This document shows, piece after piece, positions 44,401 through 55,461 of a DNA stretch of 64,000 bases. A program made the translations under genes and the position numbers. Within the stretch, counting starts at the first letter, position 1. Every line of letters starts with the position of its first letter. The stretch comes from Caprella mutica (Eukaryota > Arthropoda > Malacostraca > Amphipoda > Caprellidae), in NCBI GenBank assembly GCA_947561585.1, contig CANNZV010001856.1, forward strand, positions 144,414-208,413, in the 5' to 3' direction. A model generated the notes under the pieces. The model did not search any database. It had not been told where the DNA came from and worked only from the letters and a program-made list of their open reading frames with translations.

Positions 44401-47400
44401 TGTTTTATTTTGTTCCATTTATTACTTTTTAGTTGTGTAAATATTTTTACTTTTTATCCATGAACAGTGATTTATATTTTTTTCTATCCCTACTATTGCC
44501 ATAAACCAAATTATTTGAAAAATATTTGCAATATGCTGAGACCAAAATTTTTGAAAGATCTTCAACAGAACTAAAAAATTTCATCCGTTGCAGGACATCT
44601 CCAAAGACTTCGAGCGTAACCTGACACCCAAGCAGTGTGCAGTACTGGAGTGTGCCCTGGAAACCATCAAACAGTACTTCCACTGCAGCGGAAAGGGTCT
44701 CAAGAACGCCTTCTTGGACAAGAGTCCCGAGTTGAAGAGTTTGAACTATGCTCTGTCCCTGTACACCCAAACCACGGACACCCTCATCAAGACCTTCGTC
44801 AACACCCAGACTTGTCAAGGTATGCTTTCTGGTAATAATAGGCTGTTGAAGAAACTAATTCGAACTGTGTGGCTAGATGGAATCCACTTAGTAGATAGAA
44901 GGAAAATATATTTTAGAACTAAATAGTTGATGGAAAGTAAAAAAGAGAATTAAAAGATGGAATATGAAACATACTGAAGATATAAATAAAGTTTTTGGAG
45001 CTTTACAGTATGAATTGAGCTTTTTCTATTCATAATCGTTCTCTTTAAAGAAGGTACTAAATATAAAAATTGTTTACGAAACAATTGTAAATTCAGGGAA
45101 TTTGATATATTTGAAAAATTCGCACTGGTTAAGAAAAAACAAAGCTCCTCATTATTATTTCACTGTATAAGTAATAGTTAATACTGTGTATTGATTAGTT
45201 AATTCGGTAATATGAAAATAAATATTAAATAATTATCCTTCAGCACCATCGAATAGAACTGTACAGCACAATCTTTGAAACTCTACAATGATTTCTTTTC
45301 TCTATTTCTCCTTACTCTCGAATGTAATATATTGCATGGCTGTCATTTAACCGAAAGGTTTTGATGTATTAACTAATAATCAAAGGCTATATAATACATT
45401 ACTGTCATTTCATTCGAAATTCAGCATATTTGTTGTCTATTTTATTATGAAACTCATTTTCATAATCACAAAGCCCAAATTGGTGTTCTTATGGAATCAA
45501 TCATACGCTCAACTTATCAACATTTTCTCAAATAGTAAAAACCATCATCATTACTTTATATAAATTCGTCTCGTATTTCGAATTCGAATCCCAAGTTCCT
45601 GTGAACGAAGACAAATTCCCCCGAAAAGCGCCTAAAAAGCAGGAGTCGGTTCAGAGTGATGGTGGTGATCCAGATGATGACCCGCCCATTCAAAGAAAAC
45701 TCAGTCAGTCTGATAGGCAAAATACCCTCTCAAGAAGTGATACCAGAGGTAACAGCCGGCAACTTGGTTCAAAGGTCCACCAAATGTCTAAGAATAAGAA
45801 AGTTAGGTCAGGTTTCCGGATATTGGCTGGGATATAAACAAGTGGGAGGAGCCTATTGCATATCTGCCAATGGTAAACCACTATCGTTTGGCCAATAGTA
45901 AACAAGTACGTTTAACCAATAACAAACAGATATTTCCTATCAACCAATAGCAAACTCACATCTGTTATCTATCTACTAAAATGTTCCATAACTATTTTCA
46001 AACAATGTTTACGAATTGAATATTAGGTATTATTTTAAACCAGAATATTAAATTGCCATTCACGCTGAATGAACTAGGAATTGATTCCTGATCTAACTTT
46101 CTCAATTCATATGACTGTGGGTCTACAACCTAGGTCTTCTTTTTATCTCCCAGCATTTTCATCGCTTGCCCAATAGATTCAGACGAATAGCTGGTTTCCC
46201 GTTGATGCATCCATCATTCTACATACATATGATGCATAATACAAATTTAGTTTTCTTCTAATAGATACCACTAGATTAGATCCGAACTATAGAGAAATCT
46301 TTCTAGATTTGATAGATGATTTAAGGTTGCGTATGGAAATAGCTACTGACACTTTTATCCCCTGCATTTCATGCTCCCCTTAAAATTATTATTAAGGAAC
46401 TTATTCAGCATTATGTGCATGTTGTTCTGAAATTCACTAATTTTGAAATGTCAATAATTTTCATAGAAAACATACAGCATGTAAATTAATTTATAATATC
46501 GAATGAAAATTTATAGACTAATATGTTTTTCTTTGAAATTAACCGGCTCAAGTTGAAACATCATTTCACTACATATATAATATATGTATATCCATAAAAT
46601 ATTCTATTTATAAGGTTTAAATAAGACTAATAGCTGCAAATGAAGACAATGTTAAAATTTTACATCGCTTGGCCAACTGCAGTTTTCAAATAAAATTTGC
46701 CGCCTTTTTCTTGTTCTGATCGCTTTGGTTAATAGTCTGGTTATCATTTTTTTATTCTTGAAAGTAACCATTTTTCTTCCAGTTTCTCATGGTTTATTCT
46801 TCAAAATCTGACGTCCAAATAATAAAATTGGATTCGATAATATAATTTTTATCCGAACATTACAAGGATATGTTGGTTCATGCAATCTTGGTTTCTCCAT
46901 TCATTTTTACAAATTGCAATTTGCTTGCCGCATGCATGCACTATTAACTGAATGAAACTTTTTGAAAAGTAAACATTACGTATCGCTCGAGTATTCAAAA
47001 TGCTTCTGAGAAATATATACATATTGGAATTCGTAACGGACCGTAACACAAGTAGGGTTTTTTTCAGACTTTCCACCTGACTTTTTGCTAAGCTCCTCCT
47101 ACTTTTTCCACGAGAATATAAGAAAAAACGATATAAATATTATTTATTTTAGTTGGTATCTATGATACCTGCAGGTATCATGGATACCAACTAAAATAAA
47201 TAATTACTATATAGTTTTTTTCTTATATTTTCATGGAAAAAGTAGGAGGAGCTTAACAAAAAAATCTGGTGGAAAGACTGAAAAAACCCTACTTGTGTAC
47301 GGAGAAGAAAAAACCTCCATCTACTAGTTTCTAGTTCTTTATTCCGTTCCCTCAGGTTCTACAGACGAAGGAAGTGTTGGAGAGATTAGCATCAATGTGG

Positions 47401-48789
47401 ACCTCTATACTCATCCTGGCACTGGTGAACAGAGGATCAACATCAAGGGTTAGAAATTGATGGGATTTTGCTTGATGAATTCTATTTTTGTATTTTATAA
47501 TTTGAATTAATGTTCTACGAAAATGTGTCTACTGTGAAAGTCTCAATAGGAAGGGGTTAGGAAGGATCTTTCCTATTGAACAATGACCATCTTTTTGTAA
47601 CTAGCTGTCAGCTACTATGCAACTATTGTGGATGGCTATTGTGTATTTACCCAATGTATTAGATATAATTTAGATTATTATTTAGATATAATTTAGAATA
47701 TATTTTTGAACCATTACATATTTGGCACATTAAATCTCTGTTTAATTATATTTTGAAGCTTTACATGACTTTGTAAAAATTACTTCTTTTCAGTTGTGGC
47801 TGCCAATGATCTGAAATGGCGAACAACCGCCGGTGGAATGTTCAAACCCTTCGTAGAGGTGCATCTGATAGGACCTTACCTCTCCGATAAAAAGAGAAAG
47901 TTCACAACTAAGTCCAAGTCAAATGCCTGGAGTCCGAAGTTCAACGAGACTGTCCAGTTGTGAGTTTGATAAATTTAACCAAATTCATTGGTAATCAATG
48001 TCAAAAATGTCTCCCTTTGATAATATTGATGACTATTATATTATATTGATATTCTACAATAAATATGATGACCGACTGTATAGTATGAAATTTCAATTGA
48101 AATCAATGCGAGTTGTTTCTAGGGAATTCATCGTTTCTATCCATTTAAGTTCTATAAAAACTCGTTATGTACATGATGATGTGTCCGATGATGTGCTAGA
48201 GAATGTCTAAAACCTATTTTCTCTTACAGTCTGATAGGAGGTGACGAAGGACCTGAGAGTTACGAGCTTCACGTCTCAGTGAAAGACTACTGCTTCGCCA
48301 GAGATGACAGATTGGTGGGAGTAGCGGTGCTGCAGTTGAGAGACATTTTGGAGCAGGTCAGTAGAATTAGTTATAAGCTAAATGTCATGAATTGTTTAAT
48401 TATTTAATTATGCATTTAGCCTAGTCATGTTCACGAAGATCCTAGGACAATTCGCCGCCAGGACAAACAATTCGTCCCCGGACGATTCGTTGCCAATTGT
48501 TCGGCAACGAGTTGGACCCTTCACGAAACCACTTGAAGTTCCTTTTATATGATTATTTTTGACGTTTGCAATACAGCTTTGATTTTAAGCAGAAGTTGAA
48601 TCCTTTACTAATTACTCTATGTTGCTTCAGGGCTCCTGCACTCCTTGGTTAACTCTGGGCAAGAGATGTCACATGGACGAGACTGGATGGACAATCTTGA
48701 GAATACTCAGCCAGAGAACCAATGACGAGGTGGCTAAGGAGATGGTGAAGCTGAAGAGTGATGTCAGAAGTGAGCCACCACTGCAGTGA
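35347..48789 (+). CDS. unc-13: unc-13 partial duplicate, copy 2 (exons 5-20)
   Basis: All sixteen exons from 5 to 20 are present, in order and in frame, totalling 2,289 bases (762 codons plus stop). It would encode most of the MUN domain and the whole C2C domain. The C1, C2A, C2B and first MUN segments are absent, since exons 1-4 are not duplicated. I found six synonymous changes (exons 8, 9, 10, 11, 13, 15), no amino-acid change and no stop. Splice sites are kept, but the exon 17 donor is weakened (GTTAGA) and the exon 7 acceptor is TAG. The first good ATG is in exon 7 (37847, GCCACCATG), giving about 661 residues. Whether it is expressed is unknown: it could be a gene fragment, a truncated paralogue, alternative 3' exons of copy 1, or an uncollapsed allele. 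Confidence 0.85.
35545..35975 (+). repeat. 58-bp tandem repeat, intron 5, copy 2
   Basis: About seven units with CCCGTATAGATAGCTACGTA and CCCGTACAGTTAGGTATT, against about three in copy 1. A minus-strand open frame across it is a by-product. Confidence 0.9.
36183..36344 (+). CDS. unc-13: unc-13 exon 6, copy 2
   Basis: 54 codons identical to the copy 1 exon (VDPAEKQ to EFNIGA), with CACCCCAG acceptor and GTAAGA donor. Confidence 0.9.
36956..37098. mobile_element. MITE, family A (intron 6), copy 2
   Basis: Counterpart of 10944-11100 with small changes. The TTGGTCAG and CATCTTCGGACATATAAG left arm and TATGACCGAAGATGTGG right arm are kept. Confidence 0.78.
37832..37945 (+). CDS. unc-13: unc-13 exon 7, copy 2
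   Basis: Exon bases identical to copy 1. The acceptor is TTTCCTAG instead of TTCCCCAG, still a usable AG. Contains the ATG at 37847 in a strong context, the best start for a truncated product. Confidence 0.9.
38525..39240 (+). repeat. G-rich minisatellite, intron 7, copy 2
   Basis: A longer version of the copy 1 array (about 715 against 400 bases), with a higher-order block of GGAATAGAGATTGATGGAG units repeated several times. Confidence 0.92.
39283..39353 (+). CDS. unc-13: unc-13 exon 8, copy 2
   Basis: One synonymous change against copy 1 (CCT to CCG, proline). Splice sites unchanged. Confidence 0.9.
39470..39727 (+). repeat. 30-bp minisatellite in MITE, copy 2
   Basis: About 8.5 units of CATTTGTATCCATGATACCT plus GTAGGATTTT, with more CCTGCAGGATATT variants than copy 1. 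Flanked by family A arms from about 39385 to 39745. Confidence 0.92.
40246..40342 (+). CDS. unc-13: unc-13 exon 9, copy 2
   Basis: One synonymous change (TTT to TTC). The acceptor region differs by a small deletion (TTTAACTAG) but keeps AG. Confidence 0.9.
40432..41910 (+). repeat. 36-bp minisatellite expanded to about 41 units, intron 9, copy 2
   Basis: Units of GGTAAGCAGACTGACTGTGT plus AGGTCTCTTATCCATG, with GGTAAGAAG, GACCGACTG and GATTGTG variants arranged in blocks. Long open frames exist on both strands ([12 protein letters not shown] repeats and the antisense) only because the period is 36. Copy 1 has about six units. Confidence 0.95.
42168..42389 (+). CDS. unc-13: unc-13 exon 10, copy 2
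   Basis: 74 codons with one synonymous change (ACG to ACT). Donor GTTTGT as in copy 1. Confidence 0.9.
42572..42738 (+). CDS. unc-13: unc-13 exon 11, copy 2
   Basis: One synonymous change (CTA to CTG in DLAQVFGK). Splice sites kept. Confidence 0.9.
43077..43222 (+). CDS. unc-13: unc-13 exon 12, copy 2
   Basis: Identical to the copy 1 exon, with CTTACAG acceptor and GTAATT donor. Confidence 0.9.
43587..43717 (+). CDS. unc-13: unc-13 exon 13, copy 2
   Basis: One synonymous change (TGT to TGC in DCLSMYD). Splice sites kept. Confidence 0.9.
44115..44243 (+). CDS. unc-13: unc-13 exon 14, copy 2
   Basis: 43 codons identical to copy 1; donor GTTAGC in both. Confidence 0.87.
44594..44819 (+). CDS. 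unc-13: unc-13 exon 15, copy 2
   Basis: One synonymous change (TAC to TAT in LNYALS). It ends the MUN domain. Confidence 0.9.
45596..45748 (+). CDS. unc-13: unc-13 probable cassette exon 16, copy 2
   Basis: The 153 bases match copy 1 exactly, while the read-through just after the donor has changes (for example KIHQ to KVHQ). That contrast fits a boundary at GTAACA. Confidence 0.62.
47038..47302. mobile_element. MITE, family B, copy 2, with palindromic core
   Basis: Same termini as 19589-19819, but the centre (about 47154-47193) has TTGGTATCTATGATACCTG followed by CAGGTATCATGGATACCAA, a near-perfect 38-bp palindrome absent from copy 1. Confidence 0.87.
47356..47448 (+). CDS. unc-13: unc-13 exon 17, copy 2
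   Basis: Exon bases identical to copy 1. The donor changes from GTAAGA to GTTAGA (+3 A to T), probably weaker. Read-through would add only one codon (after the split GGG) before a TAG. Exon 14 also uses GTTAG, so splicing may still work. Confidence 0.9.
47794..47959 (+). CDS. unc-13: unc-13 exon 18 (C2C), copy 2
   Basis: Identical to copy 1, including CTTTTCAG acceptor and GTGAGT donor. Confidence 0.92.
48230..48356 (+). CDS. unc-13: unc-13 exon 19 (C2C), copy 2
   Basis: Identical to copy 1, with TCTTACAG acceptor and GTCAGT donor. Confidence 0.92.
48631..48789 (+). CDS. unc-13: unc-13 terminal exon 20, copy 2
   Basis: Identical to copy 1, ending in EPPLQ and TGA at 48787-48789. Confidence 0.93.
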   Translation, partial: GSCTPWLTLGKRCHMDETGWTILRILSQRTNDEVAKEMVKLKSDVRSEPPLQ

Positions 48790-49367
48790 GAAGGAAAGCC
48801 ATAAAGGATATCTATGATGGAATCTTGGATAATAACAGTGATCAAAATACCTAACTACTTGGAACTGGCTTTAAGATGTGCCCGGAGTAGCTGATCGAAG
48901 ATCCTACCTAGTTGGGACTCCATGAAAGATTTATGAAGACATGCTCCTAAGAAATATTTTATCCTCTAGATCCAAACTGCCTTTTCTGTAATGTAATTTT
49001 AATTGGAATGTTGTAGCACTGTCGAGAACAGAATATTTTATGAGATGATGGAGAGAAATGTGTGATGGTTTGAATAGAAAAGTTATGTCTTTCGAATACC
49101 ATATTTATTTAGAGAATTTTCTTATGTTTTGCAAAGAAACAGAACGCTCAAACGGTCTATGGACATGAAAGAATGATTGCCAAAAGAATTGTTAATGAAC
49201 ATCGTTATTTTCAGTATTTTTTATACAGCCGTCAATACACACTTGTTAAGCGTATGAGTATCACTGAAAACAAGTTACCATAATATTGGTAACTAGAACT
49301 GAAATGTCTGTCTGGTAGGCACCTGTAGTAGTATCCACCAATGTAAATAGTTAGCTTAAAGGAGTAC

Positions 49368-49373
49368 AATAAA
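49368..49373 (+). terminator. unc-13: poly(A) signal AATAAA, copy 2
   Basis: Conserved AATAAA 579 bases after the stop, followed by CTGTTTGTCC. Confidence 0.55.
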
Positions 49374-50838
49374 AATCTGTTTGTCCTCACTCACTCTAGT
49401 TTATTATGTGTGGTTTATATTTTCTATATAACTGTGATATGAAGCTATTATTTTATCGACTGGTTGAAGGGTACACTCTATATTCTACTACTAGAGACTG
49501 TATTTTATCTGAAGGAATAAGTATTATTTTGAACATATCATTTGGATTTTGTTTAGCTGTTGCATGAGGTTTTTATCAGTTTCTTGAACGCATGGCATTG
49601 AATTTCCTCTCATACGGTCCATTGTTTTATATTGTTATAAGTTGTTGCAAATACCTAATGTGTATTTAGATAATGTTACTATATATTCGTGTATGATAGC
49701 GTGTAAGGAACTGAATAATTCTAGTGACTAGATATTTTTATTTCAATGAACTTTGCCTTCTCACATATATATATTATGTGTAATAAGTTTCTTATAGTTT
49801 AGTCAAAGGCATATATAAATATATATGATTAAAGTGACTGAATTTTATATATGTATTATATATTCCTATAGTCTCTAAGTTGAAGCACACATAATTAATA
49901 GAAACTACTTTTTGTACATATCACTACTATTGGTACTTCTTTAGTTTAGTTGGTACTATTTGGTCTATTTCTCTCCATGTACATATTCATCCATCGGTGT
50001 ACAATGTTACCTAATCTTCATCATGTAGACGTAATTTCTTCAACACTTCTCTTGGATTAGCTTGATGTGCTAGTCCGCAGGTTGCATTTAACATTGGATT
50101 GAAATTGTGCCAACATTGGACAGATGCATTAACAATTTTAACATACCTCTTCATTCCGCAATACAAGTATTACCAATTACTGAACACTTCTAATTAAACA
50201 ACTGAAAAAAATATTTGGGCCCACATTTCAGGAACGGGTGAAGAATTCTCAAAGAAAAAATCCTTTAAATTTTCTTTCGATTAAAAACATTTTAAATGTA
50301 TAGAAAATAATTAGAATTATCGGCAAAGATAATTGTAAAAATCTCCCATATTCTGCAGTCTGGGTTGGAATACGTTTTACAAGTTAGGAACCGTATTTTG
50401 CCCGCTCTTGCATTCTTTTAATTCTTCTTGGTTTACTATTTTTTTCGCGTGAATTATCCAATAACATCCGCCATGGCACAATAATGTGAAAGAATACTAA
50501 TGAAACATTAATAATTTATCCACATTTTGAATTTAATTACACGATCGTTGGTATCAGTCTTTTTTAAATGAATACCATCCGGTAATTGAGTAAACACCCT
50601 AACAATATTCATATTTCAAACCACAAGTCATCACCCTGTTTCCGTTTAAATTCACCTGACCCATATTTTTAGTACAAACAACCCTGCTAATAATTCTGTT
50701 AACCTCAGCACTTTCATTAAGTATAATAATTTAAATTATAAATAAGAAGTGCTCTTGCTGAGTGCAAGTGAAGAGATGATGCTAATATTTAGCAACAGTT
50801 TGAAATTCACTTTTATTCGAATATTTCAATTAGGACTA

Positions 50839-50943
50839 GGCTAAACTTCGCATTATCGGTCAGTTTCACATCTTCGGTCATATAAGAAAAAACGATATTA
50901 TGACCGAAGATTTGAAACTGACCGACAATTCGTAATTTACCCT
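50839..50943. mobile_element. MITE, family A, copy 2
   Basis: Counterpart of 23345-23450, apparently identical. Confidence 0.85.
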
Positions 50944-51083
50944 ATATTGCTGCATGACAATAGAGTTAAAAACGTTCCTGTTAAGCCCGTTACTACTATA
51001 CCAAACCCACCAATATGGATATTGTAATTCATGCAACCAATATATAGGATCTGATAATAAATAACTGGTCAACCTCATTACAG

Positions 51084-51239
51084 TAGGGTTGAGACAATAT
51101 GCTTTCAAAATCATTGACGAAATGAAATGGTATCGAATGCTGTATACCGCTGGTGTAGAACCATTCAATACTGTTTAATTCTCTCCGTCTATAATATTTT
51201 CAGGATCTATGATTTTAAAAGCATATTGTCACAAACCTA
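51084..51239. mobile_element. MITE, family C, copy 2
   Basis: Counterpart of 23590-23745 with the same TAGGGTTGAGACAATATGCT terminus. Confidence 0.8.
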
Positions 51240-51346
51240 CTTATTATAAATATTAACCCATTGTAAATAAGCCTGTAGGTATAATGAGAATTATTTCCCA
51301 TGTGTACAGTATATATGTATCGCAGACAAATGCATAATAACATTAT

Positions 51347-51530
51347 GGGGTGAATTCCTAGTTATCGGAAAGTTCTACATTTTCGATCATGTAAGAAAAA
51401 GTATATAATAATTATTATATAACTTTAAATTGGTATCAACATGGATACGAATTAAATAGTTAAATTATAATTTTTTTTTCTTTGCATGAACGAAAATGTG
51501 AAACCGTCCGACAACTCGGAGCATACCCTA
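51347..51530. mobile_element. MITE, family A variant, copy 2
   Basis: Counterpart of 23853-24034. The right arm reads CCGTCCGACAACTCGGAGC here. Confidence 0.75.
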
Positions 51531-51712
51531 CATACTTTTCACATGTAATATTTTTATTCAAAATATATATTTTAGTGCAGTTGAAACGTCATTTTTTCTA
51601 CAGTTATTCAGTATTTTTTAAGTAATTGGTTACAGGTATATTAAAAACAAAGAAAAAGAAAATTTCTTCTAGAATGTGATGTCAGTAATGATGGAGTAAA
51701 TCCGGCCATCTG

Positions 51713-51736
51713 ATTGGCTGTTGCTTCATGACGTCA
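51713..51736. promoter_or_regulatory. CCAAT box and CRE palindrome, copy 2
   Basis: The same ATTGG and TGACGTCA pair as at 24217-24240, unchanged. Confidence 0.35.
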
Positions 51737-52003
51737 TCATCAACTTAAACTAAATTTTGTGAATAACTACTGAAAAATATAAGAATATTGTAATATCAAA
51801 TTGGACCTTGTCCTTTGTTTATCATTGTTAATCATTATAAGTTTATTATAACTAAATTATATTTGATGCATGTATAACAAATGAAGGCTAAACTGTGTAT
51901 TATTTTTTGGTTGAGGTTACCTACCTACGTTTTGAACTTTCAAATATTTATTTTTTCACTTTTTTAAAAAGCTATACAAATTAATTGTGTGCTTTTCTTA
52001 TAA

Positions 52004-52154
52004 GGTGGGATACGATCTTAATTATCGGTCAATTCCACATTTTCGGACACGTAAGAAAAAACGATATATAATAAAAATTAAATAAATATCATTATATCGT
52101 TTTTTCTTACGCGTCCGAAAATGTGGAACTGACCGATAATTAAGATCTTACCCT
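52004..52154. mobile_element. MITE, family A, copy 2
   Basis: Counterpart of 24509-24658. Here the right arm has CTGACCGATAATTAAGATC, closer to a perfect mirror of the left arm than in copy 1, and ends TTACCCTA. Confidence 0.86.
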
Positions 52155-52368
52155 AGTTAAAATTCATCTAAAGAGAGGAAATTATATTAATTTCATACTT
52201 CTTTTTAGATGATGGACCATATTGCGTTTGGAAGGATTTTACTCTATGTGAAAGAACCTAATCTGTATAAATAGTTATCAATTCAATACACATACTTTTA
52301 TATACCATTAAGAAAACCATTATAAATTAGAACAGATTAAAATTTATTTAAAATGGAGTTTATACTGT

Positions 52369-52513
52369 TACGAATTACTGGTCAGTTTCACATCTTCGGT
52401 CATATAAGAAAAAATGATATAATAATGATTATTTAATTTTTATTTTTATTATATAGTTTTTTCTTCTTATATGACCGAAGATGTGAAACTGACCGATATT
52501 TCGTAACTTACCC
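52369..52513. mobile_element. MITE, family A, copy 2
   Basis: Counterpart of 24869-25011, with a few extra TTTTTA bases in the centre. Confidence 0.85.
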
Positions 52514-52795
52514 GACATGAATTTATTGATTATTTAGATATATGTAGTGTACAAAATTTATATGAAATAATTTGTTATCAGCCCGGTTGGTATTATCTTT
52601 TTTTTATTATTATTGTTATTAGGTATGCATTTGAATATCATAAAATGTAATATTTATAAAAGTTTTCTATGTTTAATAATTAATCTATTAATTGAAGAAG
52701 TATGTTATCAAATAAATAATAATTATTACCTATATTTTAACATTGTAATTTAAACAAAATGATGTAAGTTGATTTCATTAGAAAAATACTAGAGG

Positions 52796-52894
52796 AAGTT
52801 ACGAATTATCGGTCAGTACTACATCTTCGGTCATATAAGTTTTTTCTTATATGACCGAATATGTGGAACTGTCCGATAATTCATAACTTCCCCT
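52796..52894. mobile_element. MITE, family A, short, copy 2
   Basis: Counterpart of 25290-25393; the arms lie back to back. Confidence 0.86.
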
Positions 52895-53020
52895 ACAAAA
52901 CTGAATATAATTATTATATTGCTGTCAACTAGGACCACTATTAAATGTTGATGAACTCATTGAATGTATAATGTTAGCTGTACCTACAATTCTTACCAAT
53001 AATTCATGGTAGCAAAGTAG

Positions 53021-53188
53021 GCTAAGTTCCGAGTTATCGAACAGTTCCACATTTTCGGTCATCTAAAAAAATTCACATTTTAACTCGGTATTTCAATTGG
53101 TATTCATGACACCTACATGTTGAGTATATATATTTTTTCTTATATGATCGAAATTGTGGAACTGTCCGATAATTCGTAACTTACCCTA
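53021..53188. mobile_element. MITE, family A, copy 2
   Basis: Counterpart of 25519-25686, with TTATCGAACAG in the left arm. Confidence 0.82.
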
Positions 53189-54812
53189 TGGTAATTTTAT
53201 CCTGTTCATGGACCCATCTAGTGTGACGTATGAATTTAAAGAATTGGTGTTCAACACCCATATTGGCATATATTCTATAAATAATTCTATACATAATGAT
53301 ATATTAAAGTAAGGGGAGGATGAATAAAGAAGTACCCAACCCATTTTCTTTATTGAAATGTTTTATTATCATTAATAATTCCGGAGTTAATATTATTATT
53401 CTATCTTGAACTAAAAGAACCCTAGCTCAAATCTTTAAAATAAAGTAAAATGCAAATATTGTTCTTGTTAGCTAGTTGAATTAAATTATCTTAGTAGGTT
53501 GCTTAATTATGCATAATTACCTCAATTAATGATACCTACTGATTATAAGATAAAAACTCTAATCTTTACCTACCTACACCTATGCAAAGTTTGCAAACTA
53601 GGTACCTAGCTCCCTAATCTTGATCTATAACTGTTTCTTTGAATCATTCAATTAGCATAGAAAACGGTTCAATCTTCATTAAACTCAGACATATTGAGGC
53701 CTTATATGCAAATTAGAAGCTTATAAAACATCAGCTCTCTAATCTGACATTCTTCTGATTCTAACATTGATGTAAAGTTAAGCCTGCCTAATACAGAGAA
53801 GCGTACCTAACCAATCGAGTACCTAGGTAACAATCTAAACAATTAAGGTATTATGACCAATCAACTAGGCTCCTAAGTACCTACTTAAAGTAATCGACTA
53901 GTTAGGTGTGCAAAGACTCAACTACCTAGTCAAATTGAAATATTAATTTACAAGCTTAGTTTAATTGAATCATTTAGATTGAATCAATTCCTCTGTAATG
54001 TTACTAAAAGGAAATTTAACTGAATAGAGCAATTTACGTATACAAAACAATATAAACATGTAAAACGATATATAAGTAATAAAATGTGTTAAAGTAGCCC
54101 TAATGAATAATTAATAGAAAATACATTACTACTTGACAGTGTTTATTCTTAGAATTAGGGTAAATTAAACTTATGAGCTAGTTTGATTAAACAACAACTG
54201 AACAAGTAAGTAGCTAGTTATGGTTAAACCCTTTCAAGGAAAAACTAATTAAAGCGAGTTATATACTTTGAACGTTTGAGTACATTATAAGGCGTGCAAT
54301 AAATTAAAGAAGGGAGCTGTACGTTAAGGTGTAGGTAGAACATATATAACTACTGACATCGGTTGCTCACCAGCGTTCTTGACCTTATTTGTAAAGTAAA
54401 CTCTACAGCAAGGAGTGAACAGCATATAGTACTGTTCAAAATGGGCATGCACCTTAAACCGGTTTAAAATATAATTATACTGAACTGTATTTACCTTCAG
54501 TATTTCAAATGAAACAAATGAACATCTTGAGTGAATTGCTTTAGTGATAGTTAAGAGATAAGCAACGCATTAGATAGATATGTACCTATGCTTTACTGTT
54601 GACCTGCAAGTAGCTATTGACTCCAAGAGGTCACAACAGAAACGTCATTCGCCAAAGGACTGCACAAAAATAAAAAAATGAAATCTATATATGTAATTCA
54701 TATCTAGCTTCTCATCTCAAATATATTTATACCAAATAAATTAATCGTAAAAATATGAATAATTTGCATAATTAGGTTGCTACTTTGGCATCTGTGGAGG
54801 TCAAAGTTGCAT

Positions 54813-55061
54813 CATTGGCTGCCACTCTGCCAGACATTTAACTTTTCAGTGTCAGTTGAACGTTTGTTACGTGTGGATGTGACCCAATGCGCTCTGCACA
54901 TTATCAAATAGAATTGATGATAAACGTTCACTTGGATTTTATTATATAAAGTGATTAAATGTATCTTATATTATTCCTATGGAATTTCCTTAACTGAGTA
55001 TGCAAACTATGTATTATTTTTAGTCTGATCTACTGACTTTGAATCTGGATAAAAATTTAAG
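54813..55061 (+). promoter_or_regulatory. candidate core promoter and first exon, copy 2
   Basis: The same ATTGGCT, TCAGT (A at 54848), GGATG at +28 and donor GTGAGT after 55061 as in copy 1. Here the native downstream sequence follows, so this is probably the original setting: it may be the start of a gene beyond 64000. Confidence 0.4.
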
Positions 55062-55461
55062 GTGAGTAAAATTACCTAACTTTTTTTTCCGTTCAGTTTC
55101 TTAGGGATACTAAAAGTCTATGCCTACCTAGTGTCATAAGCAAACTGTAGGCTAATAATGTAACTACCTAGTAATAGATTTTTTTAAAGATAAATACATG
55201 CTACTTCACTCCTATAACTAGTTACTAGATATTTAACTAGCTATGTATATCTCTCTATTCTCCATGAACTACCTAATTTTTTTTCTAAATCTAGAATCTA
55301 GGTAGGTTACGTGGTCGTCAATAAAATATTTTTTATGGTTGTATCTCTTCAATAAATTTGTGCCTAGGTAGGTATGTTTCTTTTTCAAATTTCAACTGCT
55401 GCGGCGACAGGTAATTTCAGTTGAGAAACCATCTGGATGTTCGTACTTTAATATTAAAGGT

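Larger units (their letters stand above)
49390..54812. other. 3' flank, copy 2, no coding gene seen
   Basis: A repeat of 21891-27332 with scattered substitutions and small indels (for example losses near 53473 and 54029). Dominated by the inverted-repeat elements listed below. Confidence 0.6.
32028..55221 (+). repeat. large tandem duplication, copy 2
   Basis: A direct repeat of 6259-27741 in the same order and orientation, ending at CTATAACTAG (55221), after which the sequence becomes unique. It starts inside the 36-bp array, so exons 1-4 are missing. Confidence 0.93.
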
